64,000 nucleotides of DNA, from positions 1 through 64,000 of the forward strand of contig NW_026252133.1 in assembly GCF_025399195.1 (NCBI RefSeq). Reading direction: 5' to 3'. Under the pieces are notes generated by a model that was given only the letters and a program-made list of their open reading frames with translations, ran no database searches and was not told the origin of the DNA. The stretch's first letter is position 1, and each line of letters begins with the position of its first letter. Positions 32,888 to 44,563 of this stretch are shown piece after piece. Source of the stretch: Umbelopsis ramanniana AG (Eukaryota > Mucoromycota > Umbelopsidomycetes > Umbelopsidales > Umbelopsidaceae). A program made the position numbers and the translations under genes.

Positions 32888-33145
32888 TATAGCTGGCCGA
32901 TCCAACTAACCTCTAGGCTCTTCCAGATAAAGTTAGACGAAACGGCTAGCACCATAGTACTATTTACGATTGAAGAAAATATTATGGCAAAAAGCAAGAA
33001 CAATCACTATGAGAAGTTAATGGTGCATAAACATGACAGTTCTAACGTTTGGATGCGCACTTGTCATAATGAAAGGCGGACTTCACCTGACTGCGATTTC
33101 GCATTTTATAGCCTAAACCAAACAAAATTTGGTGACTGGCGGTAA
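32888..33145 (+). pseudogene. coding-like fragment ending in a splice donor
   Basis: Open from 32888 to the TAA at 33143, with an ATG at 32984. The product includes FQIKLDETASTIVLFTIEEN and NVWMRTCHNERRTSPDCDFA, again balanced in composition. An acceptor-like CCTCTAG lies at 32911-32916 region and a consensus donor GTAAGG overlaps the stop codon; joining to a GAAAG acceptor near 33180 keeps another 40 codons open. It may be an exon of an unrecognised gene or a relic. Confidence 0.25.
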
Positions 33146-33293
33146 GGTACAATTGTCTTACATCTTTCATATTTGTTGAAAGGATCCTTCAATCGCTTTC
33201 TAGTTTTTTTCTTCCCGTATTCAGCTACCTTGTCCACTCTACACACCATAGGTGGCTTCCTGCCTTTGCTGTTAAACTGCCTGTACACCTCAC

Positions 33294-33301
33294 GTCACGT
33301 G
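33294..33301 (-). promoter_or_regulatory. CACGTGAC E-box upstream of the ADAM gene
   Basis: CACGTGAC on the minus strand, in the context CACGTCACGTGCAC, 152 bases before the ADAM start. The same 8-mer recurs in three other intergenic regions of this window. CACGTG is a bHLH (Cbf1/USF-like) site. Confidence 0.4.
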
Positions 33302-33452
33302 CACAAAGCTAAAATTCAGTCAAGCCCCCCTTTTTCAACTTTGCTTCTCCTCTTCCTAATTTTGTCTGCCCTGCTTTTGTTCCAGTCATGCTAGTTGCGA
33401 TATAACTCCATTCACATCAAGATCATAACCTTATTCCCAATTACCAGAGAAT

Positions 33453-36400
33453 ATGAACTCGTTAAGAGAGCGACTTTGGTCGTTCCCCCTCATATATCTG
33501 GTTATAATAATAATATTACCCTTTTCCAGCCAAGGTAAGTTTGTCTGTCCGCTTGGCTCTTTATGATGCCACCAAAAGCAACTAATCGTCTCTTATTCCT
33601 GGCTATGTCTCTATAGAGGGCCTGACACACTCCCAAACAATCAAACGGTTATCAAGATTAGAACCTATTGTATTGCCAACCCTCACTATTTCACCTCGTC
33701 AATTCGTCGCCAGGGACATCTCACCTAATCCAAACTACATTCCTCCATTCACCTCTCTCAAACATGACGACAGCTTCCACTTACAATTTCAAGCATACAA
33801 CTCTTCCATTCTTCTCTCTCTCAGCCCCAATATCGAATTGTTCCATCCGGATGCATCGACGGTAGTGGTAGACCCATCGGGCGAAGAAATAATTTCCCCA
33901 CTACACCATGAAGATTATCGAATATACAAAGGAGAGGTTTTGGACACTTTTAACACGAAGCAAGAATTGGGATGGGCTAGAATTATCATTCGACACGACA
34001 TCGAGTAAGTGTATATTTGAACGTGAGCCGGTACCATCGTAGCCTCCAACCTAAATCTTTTCTTTAGCCACTCTCACCCTCACCCGCTATTCGAAGGAGC
34101 CTTCTCCATAGGACCAGAGATATTTCATATAAAAACGAAGGAATCCTTCAATCTCGCGAAGCGATCATTCGACCCACATGACCCTTCCGAATCCCCCTTA
34201 ATCATCTACCGAGACTCAGACATGCTGGACATGCACTCGAATGATCATCACCTAACGTCAAGAAACAGTAACTCGCCTGCGGAATGTGCTGCTGACGAAA
34301 CTGCTTTCAACCAAAAGAAGCTCACTGGCAGAAGAATTGTGAATACTTTAAAAGATCGAAGCTTGTCAGATTTATATGACCCAGCTCTTCAATTTTGGTC
34401 CAGCCCAAAAAAATATTCCACCATGACGAAACGATCTGATATTTACCAAGGATGCCCAAAGTCAAGACTGAGTAAGAAAGCTGTTCTTTTCGGTTGGTAA
34501 TGTATCCGTATAGTGGACTTATCGTTTACACACATTCACTTTTAGTTAATTACATGGGAGCTGCCGCTGACTGCACCTACACTGCGGCATACCAAGGCGT
34601 TCAAAATGCAAGAATACAAATGATTAATGACTGGAACACCGCTTCCAGTGTCTATGAAAGAACATTTAATGTGTCACTAGGCATTATTCAATTTTACATG
34701 ATGACACCTGTGTGCCCTACAACTGTTTCACGTAATCTTACTTGGAATCAAAACTGTTCATCTTCCTATACCATCAACTCGAGGCTGAGCGACTTTAGCA
34801 TATGGCGTGGATCAAAAGGCGATGATGGTGCAGGGTTGTGGCACCTTATGACCCAATGCTTGTAAGTTAATAACCCAAAAAAAAAAAGTTACTTTGGCAG
34901 CATGTGGTTTATTTAGCGCTATTTTGCCCATTATTTTTTTAGTACCGGAGTCAAGGTCGGGATTGCCTGGTTAAGTCAATTATGCGAGACTGGCGCTAGC
35001 GAGCAGCTTGAATGTAAGAGCACCATCGCATGACATCATGTATTGATTCGTATTCCTTGTAATTAACTAATCCGTTGATAATACCAGCTGATGGCTCCTC
35101 CGAATGGGTCTCAGGAACAGGCGTGTCTTCGATCACTTTGGATGAATGGAAAGTTGTAGCTCATGAGGTACGAAATCACCTACTTTGGTTTAATGTATAC
35201 CATCAATGGCCTTCTGATTTGGGTTCTGATAACGGCTATAGATCGGACATGGATTTGGTGCAATTCACGATTGCACAGCTCAACTGTGCCCTTGTTCAGG
35301 CGATTGCAATTGCTGTCCATTGAGCACAAGCGTGTGTGATTCGGGAGGAACATACATCATGAACCCTACAAGCAATGTCAGCACCAACAACTTTAGTCCT
35401 TGCTCCGTTGCTGACATATGCAGCTCCTTACCTAATATTGGATATTGTCTACAGGGTATGTATTCATCTCACGAGCTGTCAAATGATCTGGACTGCCAAC
35501 TTACTGATCTCCCCCCCCCTTGGCGATTTGACAGTTCCTGGAACCAAAAAGGTCGAAAGCTTTGCAATGTGCGGTAACGGTATATTAGAACCTGGAGAAG
35601 AATGCGATCCCGGTGGTGTTGATGACGCCTGTTGTTTCGGTGCGACATGTAAGCTGAAGCCTGGAGCTGTTTGCGAGTAAGTCATCAAGTGAATGATAAG
35701 AAGGGTTACGGCAGTATCATCCTGTATATTATGCTAACATAAATGTCATTTCAGCGATTACAATCAAGCGTGTTGCAAAAATTGCTCCCTTTCAGCATCA
35801 GGTACGCTTTGCCGTGCACCTATATCAACATGTGATCTACCTGAATACTGTAATGGCACGTCAACTGCATGCCCTACGGATATCCATTTGGACGACGGTA
35901 CATCGTGTGCAAATGGAACTATGAAGTGTGCGTCCGGGATGTGTACATCTCGGTCCGCGCAATGCGCCTTGCGTGGCGCTCGGCTCAATATCACTGAAGA
36001 ATGTTCTTTCCAACAAGACTCTTGTCAAATAAGCTGCGCAGATCCATCCGATCCCCACAACTGCTTGGCTCTCAGTGGCATGTTTTTAGACGGTACCGAT
36101 TGCGGACTTGCCGGCAGGTGCCTAAAGGGGCAGTGTAAAAGCACAGGTGCATGTAAGTACATGGGATTTGCCAAAACAAAAAAAAAACAAAAAAAAAAAA
36201 AGAATAGTACAGGTTTATTGATGTGTGATGACATTATTTGCAGTAAATACCGCCAAAGCTTGGATTAATCAAAACAAACAAATCGCTATACCGGTCATTA
36301 CCGTGGGTGGTATCATTATTCTACTCCTTCTCGCTCGCTGTTCATGGTGGCTGCGATCGTATACTCGACGACGCAAGCGACTGACCAAAGAAAAGGATTC

Positions 36401-36851
36401 ACGACCGCCATCCATTGTCAGCAATCCCCCTGAAGGAGGAGCAGATGGGCCACCAGGGTATGCTGGATTCAGATCATCTCAGTTATCACGGTTAGAAGTT
36501 GGTAACCGGCGGACCGTCGAGACTTTACCTATCGAAAGTCCTTTACCTGTGTATGGTGGCAACCGATCTACTGGTGCGTCTAATGAGGAATGGGAAATGC
36601 AAGTGACAAGTCACCATTCTCGAAGTAGTTCGGTAGCACCTGTTCCGTCATTACATAACCAAGATGAAGAATCTTCACAGTCCTCACGGAGTATCAATTT
36701 CCGGTCCAGTAACCCCGGTTCCGTCATGACAACCCCGGTTTCTCGTCGCATGCATGCTGTTTCCATCGCATCGGCTGATAGCGATACCTACCTGCCGCCA
36801 AAGCATGATATTGTTAACATCTCGGATCATCCTCAAGACTCCGTTGTGTAA
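33453..36851 (+). CDS. ADAM-type metalloprotease with disintegrin domain
   Basis: Ten exons: 33453..33534, 33617..34004, 34068..34471, 34546..34861, 34943..35013, 35088..35167, 35242..35455, 35535..35676, 35755..36152, 36244..36851; 900 residues. A signal anchor (LIYLVIIIILPFSS) and a long prodomain precede the reprolysin domain, whose zinc site is HEIGHGFGAIHD (His446, Glu447, His450, His456). The intron after exon 6 falls between HE and IGH. A Cys-rich disintegrin domain follows (CGNGILEPGEECDPG to CDLPEYCNGTSTACP), then a Cys-rich region, one membrane helix (about 712-731, VITVGGIIILLLL) and a 170-residue Ser/Pro-rich cytoplasmic tail. It should be a type I cell-surface sheddase. Fungal ADAMs are known (S. 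pombe Mde10, Aspergillus ADM-B), and this has the same layout. Substrates are unknown. Confidence 0.93.
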
Positions 36852-37184
36852 TATCCATTAATGTGTGATTTATTCCAGTGTATATACTATTATTTTATTG
36901 ATTAAAACCCACAAAAAGATAAATAGTTGAAACTTTTTTGTTTCGCACGCTGCAGTTTTGTTTCTGGGGGAAGAGTTTTTAATGAAAAAAAAAGTATATT
37001 TTGTAGGGTAATCGAATGACCATGAGCGCGCACTCCCTTACCATCCATCTACTAGGAATGTCCAACTACAAAGTATGAAGAAATGAACTTGAAAGACTCA
37101 GGAAGAAAAAGCATTTACAATATCAAATGGCATTTTGGATAGGGATATAGGCTCAGGTGAAATGAAATATTACAATTCTATTTA
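36852..37184. other. intergenic between convergent genes
   Basis: 3' regions of the ADAM gene (plus) and the TMEM115 homologue (minus). T-rich; no gene seen. Confidence 0.5.
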
Positions 37185-38608
37185 TCAATTTGAGTCTTTG
37201 TCATCGTCGTGGGGGATGCCAATGGCCACAGTATCACCATCGACATTGGAGTTTGCCTCCATGGTTTCTCCAGCATCAAACAAGACAGGGTTATTCTGTT
37301 GCGAGGCGGATATTTGCGGGCTGGCGGTTTGTAAGGTGTATGTTGGTGTAGGCGATCCAGTGGGTGAAGGGGTGTGTTTAGTAGAAAGTCGAATATCAAG
37401 GGCCTTGAGAGCCAGTGCCCGTCGACGCTCTGCTTCAGCACGTGCACTACCAGGTAGAGGTCCAGGTGTAGATCGAGATGTGCTCGCTTGACCTTCCAAG
37501 TCATAACCCCAGCTAGGGGGAAAGGGCTTACAGCATTTAAGGGCTACCAAAATTCCAAAAACAATGTTGGAGATAGCCTTGATGGGAGTGCTATCGAGTG
37601 GGCAAATGGTAAGATACCTATGGGTAATGCCAATGTATGCAAATAAGCTTCGAAAATTAAACTTACTGCAAAAAGTCTGGGAAGAAGGTGTACAAAGCAA
37701 AAGTTTCGCTTCGGTCACCTTGAACACCATCTTGCCATTTGAAGAATCGAATGTGTGCCCATGCAACAACCCAACCCAAGTTCACCAGGTTGTACACCAC
37801 CAGTGTTTGGAACAAGACCAAAGACACAATCGTTGCAGCCGTTAAGATCCCCAGCAAATTCTTTACTCGAATCGACACCGTTCCGCCAAAAACTTGAACC
37901 AGATGTTCGGGAATAAGATGTCGAAAGGCGACCAAGAAGCTGGCAAGAACACCCGTCATGCCGTTGATTTGGTAATTAAAGCTATAGACAAATAGGAAAT
38001 AGCTATTCAGCACACCTGCAAGACGCACTAAATGCATGTCAACACCAAATGAGTATCACAACTTACAGAAAATCGTCATTTCCAGTGATATAGAATGGAA
38101 CGATAAAGGTGAGCCAAGTCAAGAAATTCGGTATGATAGCGGTGACTATCACGAACTTTAGCAATTCTTTGCTACCCCACACTCGCTCAAGGTACTTTCC
38201 ACCGAGTAAAGTAGCGACAACGCTTGTAATAAACTAATGGAGTGTTAGATGGAGAGAATGCAGAGAATATGCCTAAAAGAGGTATTGATACGTTACGGCA
38301 AAGATATTATTCTCGTATAAGCAGGCTGTGAGGAAAGTCCAAGGGTAGTGAAGCCAGCTATTAAAATAAAGAACATGAAGCGGTTAAGTATAGAACGGAT
38401 GGATGATTTGGTCGGACATGCATGGTCATTCAACTCACTATCCAGGCACCAGACCAATGACTGGTACATTGTTATGAGTGGTGGCTTCGGGATCTCTCGT
38501 ATATGTAATCAACAGAGCTACTCCAGAAGTTATGATAATGGCTGCTGTCAATGCTCTTGTGACTGGAGGTACATTAGTCACGACTGTCTTGAGCTTTTGC
38601 GAGCTCAT
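37185..38608 (-). CDS. TMEM115: TMEM115 homologue (DUF1751 membrane protein)
   Basis: Five minus-strand exons: 38439..38608, 38297..38357, 38067..38233, 37667..37981, 37185..37617; 381 residues. Family landmarks are present: PPVTRALTAAIIITSGVALL (first helix), VPGYWLHYPWTFLTACLYE, a rhomboid-like helix bundle with NGMTGVLASFLVAFRHLIPE, and RFFKWQDGVQGDRSETFALY leading to FFPDFLQ. Human TMEM115 is 351 residues and works in Golgi-to-ER traffic and glycosylation; the same site is likely here. The C-terminal 120 residues are polar and disordered. It is transcribed divergently from the Cyc8 gene with 264 bases between the start codons, which carry a CACGTGAC E-box. Confidence 0.88.
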
Positions 38609-38686
38609 GATTTGGCGATAGATTTTTAGAGGCTGGAGCAAGGCAGCCGCATGGTGCGAAATGTGGAAACTGTGTGTGTCAAACGA

Positions 38687-38694
38687 CACGTGAC
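38687..38694 (+). promoter_or_regulatory. CACGTGAC E-box in a divergent promoter
   Basis: CACGTGAC lies between the start codons of the TMEM115 homologue (38608, minus) and Cyc8 (38873, plus), 78 bases from the former. It is followed at once by ACATGT, a second E-box-like CANNTG. Confidence 0.4.
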
Positions 38695-38872
38695 ACATGT
38701 GGAATTTTTTTGGGGGGAGGGTGGTGATGGATGGAAAAGGGACGGCGATGCATCCGGAATTCCAGTTCAGAGCTGTTGCGTTCCCCCTCTCCCTGTTTTG
38801 CCTTCTGTTTCCAGATCTTTTTATCCGTTTGACATTGATAATTAGCAAGCCCTCCATCTATTAATTGTCGTG

Positions 38873-41026
38873 ATGTCTGCTACTGCGCAGCCACAAGCAT
38901 TTGGAGGGCCTCCCGGTCCGTCATCGGCGCCGCTTCCTGCAATGAACATTGTACAAAGATTGACCACCGTGAATGAACAAACCTGGCTCAGTATGGGTAA
39001 CGTGTAATTTTTTTTTTCCTTCTCAACTGGCCCATCGTCTGATATGCTTATTTGACAGGAACGCTTGCCGAGCTAATGAATGACAATGATCGGGCCATGA
39101 AATGTTTTGAAAACGCTTTACGACATAACCAGTATTCCATCCCGGCTTTGTCACATATAGCATCTTTGTGCCGAGCACGCGAACAGTTTCAAAAAGTACG
39201 TGGAATGAACATTTTCTATAGACTGACAGGAGTTTGGTTTGCTTATCCGCTAAAAAAAAAAATTACTTTCCCCGCCACAGGCGATAGATCATTTTAAAAT
39301 TATATTGTCATTTCAAGAGGCCAATGGAGAAATCTGGAGCGCTTTGGGCCATTGCTATTTGATGCAGGAAAATCTTCAAGAAGCGTACCAAGCCTATCAA
39401 CAAGCATTATACCATCTAAAGAACCCACGAGTAAGTTTGATTAAAGTCCGATTGCTTTCTCCGGAATATCTGACGACTGACCGCCGACCACCCGCGTACA
39501 GGATCCGAAGTTATGGTATGGGATCGGAATATTATACGATCGTTTTGGCTCACTCGAACATGCTGAAGAGGCATTCTCTGCCGTCGTCAAAATTGATCCT
39601 AAATTTGAGAAAGCAAACGAGATCTATTTCAGATTAGGCATCATCTATAAGCAGCAAGGAAAATATGATCTTAGTTTACAGGTATAAGCAAATATTTTGT
39701 ACGCAGACAACATAGTTTTAATACTAACTCCTCCCTCACACTTCAGTGCTTCAAATACATTTTACGTTCCCCACCACGGCCATTGACGGAATATGACATT
39801 TGGTTCCAAACGGGCCATGTGTATGAACAACAACGAGAAGTAGGTTGCTTTTTGCCACTCCAACCATTTTTATCATGATGAGACTAAACACCAGGTTATC
39901 AGTATCAATCAGCAAAAGAAGCATATGAGCTTGTCCTTGCCGAAAATCCTGATCATGCTAAAGTACTGCAACAGCTCGGCTGGTTATACCATCAACAAAC
40001 GGCATCCTTTGCCAACCAAGCAATGGCTGTTCAATATTTGACAAGATCTTTGAAGTCAGACGATTCCGACCCGCAATCTTGGTACTTACTGGGTAGATGT
40101 TATATGGCTGAACAGAATTACAACAAGGCTTATGAAGCCTATCAGCAAGCAGTCTATCGAGATTCGCGTAACCCTACGTTTTGGTGTTCCATTGGAGTGC
40201 TTTATTTTCAAATTAATCAGGTAAGAGAAAAAGCCCATTTGGAGTCCCTGAAACTCTAGTAACTTTTCATGCTGACTTTTGATATTGTATGAAAAAGTAC
40301 CGCGATGCATTGGATGCATATAGTAGAGCCATTCGACTCAACCCTTATATCAGTGAAGTTTGGTATGATCTTGGCACTCTCTATGAATCATGTAACAACC
40401 AGATGCAGGATGCCTTAGATGCATATCAGCGTGCCGCAGATCTTGATCCAAACAATGCTCATATCCGACAAAGACTAGAGCTATTGCGTAAAACCAACGG
40501 CGTGACAGCCACAATAGGGTAAGACAAACGGAACAAAACATCCATTCCAAATGGTGATGATGGATATTAAATCCTTGATTATCCAAACAGAAACGAACGC
40601 CACAACGGTGCAAATCCCGCTGGAGGTGGCCTTCCCAATATACCACCACTGGACAACTTCAATGGTGAACCACCACTACAAGTCAATCAGACCAGAAATC
40701 GCGGCGAGCCGCTACCAGAGATGAATATAAGAGATCGATGGCCAGGTAGTGGAGGGTCAACCAGTGCAATCCAGTCACCTATTCGTGTCGCAGACACCCT
40801 TGCAAAACCTGCGTTTACTCCTTCTCAGCGTTCATCATCCGGCGGTGTCACTGCTTCTCCGTCGTCGCTTCGTGTACAGAGTCCTCGAATACCTTCTTCC
40901 CCTGCAACAAATGATGAGTCGGCTGCGGATGCTTTGATCAGTCTCCAGCGCAAACGATCTCTTTCTTCCGAAGAGTCCGCACGCAAACGTATGTCCATTG
41001 ACCAACCATCCATGTCAACCGACTGA
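38873..41026 (+). CDS. CYC8: TPR general corepressor subunit Cyc8/Ssn6
   Basis: Eight exons: 38873..38996, 39059..39195, 39281..39430, 39502..39681, 39747..39839, 39903..40220, 40298..40518, 40591..41026; 552 residues. About ten tetratricopeptide repeats span residues 35-405, for example WSALGHCYLMQENLQEAYQA, WYLLGRCYMAEQNYNKAYEA, FWCSIGVLYFQINQYRDALD and VWYDLGTLYESCNNQ, in the order of Ssn6/Cyc8. The C-terminus is Ser/Pro-rich with a nuclear-type basic patch (RKRSLSSEESARKRMS). It should partner Tup1 in gene repression. It lacks the long poly-Gln and Gln-Pro runs of the 966-residue yeast protein, so it is a compact version. Several introns fall between repeats. Confidence 0.93.
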
Positions 41027-41336
41027 ATGAATCACTGCCATGCTCGCTGTGCAAATACACAAAAGCAAACATACGTCCAGGTGGCGGCATTTTATCCTCT
41101 CTACTTTTTTCTTTTTTTTATATTTCCTTGCTCTCAGATTCTAGGATCTCCTTGTGTTTTATATACTTGTTTGGTCTTTGCAATGTTTTTTTACCAACGT
41201 CTTGTCTACAATTTTTTCATTCAAGTTTGTTTTCCTCTTCTTTTTTCTTTATTACTTGATTCACTTGTCTCAACCAAGAAAAAAAAAAGCGCATTAAAAG
41301 CAAATCATCAAAAGATAAATGTGTAAAAAAAATTAT
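41027..41336. other. intergenic between convergent genes
   Basis: Very T-rich 3' regions of CYC8 (plus) and the LEA-like gene (minus). No gene seen; the 99-codon open frame on the plus strand is a hydrophobic product of the T tracts. Confidence 0.5.
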
Positions 41337-42799
41337 TTATGCAACAATGGGACGTTCTTCAGCTACAACCACAGAGGCTGGTCGGCGGCCGTCTTCACGA
41401 GTATCAAAGGTGTCGTTGATCTTCTCCTTGGTGGCATTGATGATGGATCCAAGGGTAGAAGCGGCCTCGTTCTTCTTGCCTTCAGCCTTTGCCTTGACGT
41501 AATCGGCGTCAGATTGAGCCCGCCACTTAGCTTCGTTTGCCTTTCGTTCAGCATCACTCTTTGCATTATAAAATGTACCCTTTGCCTCATCTGCAGCTTG
41601 TCGTCCAGCGCGTTCGAACTCGTTCTTCTTATTAACAGCCTTGTTGTATAGGTCGTCCGACTTGTACTCAGCCTCCCGCTTCTTTTGCTCAGCGCTGCCC
41701 TTGACGTCAGACCAAAGTCCAGATGCTTGTTGCTTGGCTTCATTATAGGTGCTCTTGGCCTGTTGCTCCAAGTGGTCCTTTTCGTTCACTGCCTTATCAT
41801 AAACATCATGAGCTGACTTTTCGGCTTCCGCCTTCTTTTCTTGAGCTTTGCCAGTTAGACTAGCCCAGAAGCCAGTTGCCTCCTTCTTGGTCTCATCAAT
41901 AGTGCCCTTGGCTTGATCCTTGGCTTCGTAATAAGAACCTTTAGCTTGGTCTTTGGCCTCGTAGTAAGAGCCTTTAGCTTGATTGGCCACACGGTCCTTT
42001 TCGCCGACGGCCTTGTCAAAAATACCTTTAGCTTCTCTTTCCAGGCGTTCCTTTTCGCTCAGAACTCTTCCCTTGGTTTGATCGTAAGAGTGCTTGATCT
42101 CCTCAGCCAATTCGTTTCGCTCGCCACGGCTTTTGGCTACCACGATGTCGGTGGGTGTATCACCCTCCTTCAAATGGTGTTCAGCGGCAAATCTGTCTGC
42201 TTCTCTCTTGATTTCTTCCTTTTCTTGACCAAGGGTGTGCTTTGTATGCTCATACTCTTTCTTGATCCAATCTTTTTCGTCATTCACCACTTTTTTAGCT
42301 TGGCCGTAGAGTGTATCGGCTTCTCCTGCGATATGACTGGCTGCGTCACGCACGCTGCTAGAGACGTTGGAGGCCTCCTTCTTGGTTGTATCAATCAAGG
42401 AGTCCTTAGCGGCAGCTACATCCTTACTGTGGGAGTCTACTTTTCTCTTTGAATCGTCGTAAATATCGCCGGCTTGCTTTTTGGCGATTTCAAGCCGAGC
42501 TTCTGTGTCTTGCTTTGTGCGGCCAATGGCACCTAGAATACGATACAAAATTCTCAGATACGCTGGTTGCTCGTATGACACACACATGAAAGCTACTCAC
42601 CAGCCTTGGCTCTTTCCTGCTCTCTTCTCTGCGCCTCAACGTAGCGATAACCAACGACACCTAACAGAGCCGTTGTTCCAATAATCAACCATTTGTTAGA
42701 TCTCCGCGGGGGTTCTGAGTCGACGGTGGAGTAAAAGCGTGCAGTAGGACGAGTAGACAACAAACTACGACGACCGACAAGGCTCAACATATTAGACAT
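41337..42799 (-). CDS. mitochondrial LEA-like / apolipophorin-like helical repeat protein
   Basis: Two minus-strand exons, 42601..42799 and 41337..42532; 464 residues. The N-terminus (MLSLVGRRSLLSTRPTARFY) is a mitochondrial presequence, followed by a membrane segment KWLIIGTTALLGVVGYRYVE. The remaining 390 residues are one long charged amphipathic helix of 11-residue periods, with recurring A-K-x-x-Y/A-x-E-A-K units; one unit, AKGSYYEAKDQ, is repeated exactly in tandem (about residues 254-275). This is the pattern of group 3 LEA proteins, which stay soluble and protect membranes or enzymes during drying, and of helical lipid-binding proteins. The combination of presequence, one anchor and a LEA-like body suggests an inner-membrane-anchored protectant or a spacer protein. 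Function is inference. Confidence 0.75.
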
Positions 42800-43168
42800 G
42801 ACAGTGAGAGAGGAAAAGAAGATAGAAACGATGCTTTGTCCCAAAACAGAACTTGGCCCACAAAAATAATACTCGCACCCAAGAAAAAAAAATTCCAGTC
42901 ATGGAGCGGACATAGTGATGACATGATGATGATATTCATCCGACACATGGGTGTTTTTTACATATGAAAAAAAAAATTCACTGTACAGTATATAAAATAA
43001 AAAGGAAAAAAAAGACGAGAGAGACAAAGGGAAATAAAATCTAACTGAACTTGACGTTACGATGCAAAAGGGAAAGAAGTGATAGGATGGGAAAAAAAAG
43101 GCGAGATAGAAGAGCATGGGAAAGATGTTTTACTATTATTTACAATTACTTGGGCTCATTTTTTCAAG
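42800..43168 (-). other. intergenic between two minus-strand genes
   Basis: Promoter of the LEA-like gene and 3' side of the glycosyltransferase-like gene; AT-rich with poly-A runs; no gene seen. Confidence 0.5.
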
Positions 43169-44563
43169 TTAACGATGCTCAATTTGCCAGGCTTGCTGGA
43201 AATACTGTCCATAGCCACTTCCTTGTTGGCTAAAGAACTTGGCAGCTAGAATGAAATGAAGGCTGTTAATGGAAGGCTGCATGATACAATGAGATAACAA
43301 TAGGAGAGCGGTGTTTTACCTTTTGATGCGATGATGCCGTCCACCAAGGGCACAAAGTAGGGGCCAATGTTTCTACCATAGTCATCTGTCATGTTTGCCA
43401 ATGGATCTTGGATCATATCCCAATGGACCAAGTCTTGATAGGCAACGGCACAGGGAAAGAGGCTTCTCAATCGAGTAAATATCGGGTTCGAGTAAGGCGA
43501 AGATAGATCAGTGGCCAAATATAGCTTTGGAGACAGACGATCTTCCAGACAGTCACGACCAGCAAACGCATCATCGCCCATCAGCATCTCGTCCAGATCG
43601 AGCTCAGATAGTAATGACTGGATAGCATTATCAAGCTGTTGATCATGGTTTGTTTTTCCTCGACCAACGCTGAGAACCTGTAGCGCAACGTAGCGATTAA
43701 CTCCTCCCATAGCGTAAATAGCAGTGTCAGCGGCATTCGTGAGGGCGGGATGCACGATTTTAAAGTGTTGTCGTAAAAACGTTTGGAAGGCTTGATTTGC
43801 AGCTTGAGAGTACATGACCCGAGCCCCGCCCCACATGGAGCCAAAGTAGAGGAGTGGACTATCGATGGACTTGAGCTCGTCAACCGTCAGCTTGTAATTG
43901 TACGACCCAAGAGGAGACGGGCTATCTTGCTTATCGTAAATTTTCCAGCTACGCAAGGCTTGTGTTTTGTTGATAAAATGAATCATATCTGGTGATGGGT
44001 ATTCTCCAATCCAGGTATCTGGGCTACCATCGGTGTGGCCGTGCGTTTTTTCGATAATGCGGACATTGTATTTTGTTTTCAACGCCTCCAAATCGAAAAG
44101 AGTCGACCATGATACTGAGATGCCGTCGGCGCTATCCAAAGTTTGTGACAGGTACCTTTCTCGTAATTGATCAAAGGTACCAAAGTCAAAGTTGGCGCCT
44201 AAGCGCGCCATTGGCGCAATTAATGTTCGGTTGGTATAATGAGCCACCATGATCGCATTTTCAAACGCAATACGTTGGGCTTGGAAACCACTGTCAAATC
44301 AAAACAAAGACGTTTAGTAGGGAATAGAGATCGAAATAAAAGAGTTATAAGCCATAAGTGTACCTATGCGGGAGATATGTAATATATTGTTCCTGCTCGA
44401 AACCATTTGTAATTGGTGATTGGTCGAAAATAGGTACTATTGCCTTGGCTTGCTCATGACGAACAATGGCAAGTCGCTCCGGTGCGTCATAGGCTACGTA
44501 AAATCCAGTCGATATGGTAGCAATCACAATCAAAAGAGCCAACACATGGCGGGAGCGAGGCAT
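43169..44563 (-). CDS. O-fucosyltransferase-like type II membrane protein
   Basis: Three minus-strand exons: 44364..44563, 43320..44290, 43169..43245; 415 residues. A short cytoplasmic start (MPRSRH) leads into a signal anchor (VLALLIVIATISTGFYVAY), the topology of Golgi glycosyltransferases. The luminal part begins YITYLPHSGFQAQRIAFENA and continues AHYTNRTLIAPMARLG, the pattern at the start of the GDP-fucose-binding fold in O-fucosyltransferase-like proteins (glycan-binding loop with Gln/Asn-Gln-Arg). Later parts include DLSSPYSNPIFTRLRSLFPC and a C-terminal YFVPLVDGIIASKG typical of the same fold (substrate Asp in LVD). Fungi have several such proteins of unknown acceptor. The enzymatic activity is inferred only from fold resemblance. 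Confidence 0.65.

Larger units (their letters stand above)
31961..33452 (+). other. gene-poor region upstream of the ADAM gene
   Basis: AT-rich, with poly-T at 32205-32216 and a short direct repeat (ATTTATTCG twice) near 32755. Two stretches look coding-like but broken; they are listed separately (32222-32473 and 32888-33145). The last 150 bases are the ADAM promoter with a CACGTGAC E-box (33294-33301). Confidence 0.5.

Noticed and set aside
41913..42452. 179-codon plus-strand frame opposite the LEA-like gene
   Set aside because: Shadow of the repetitive Lys/Glu/Ala codons on the minus strand; product is a Phe/Leu-rich artefact.
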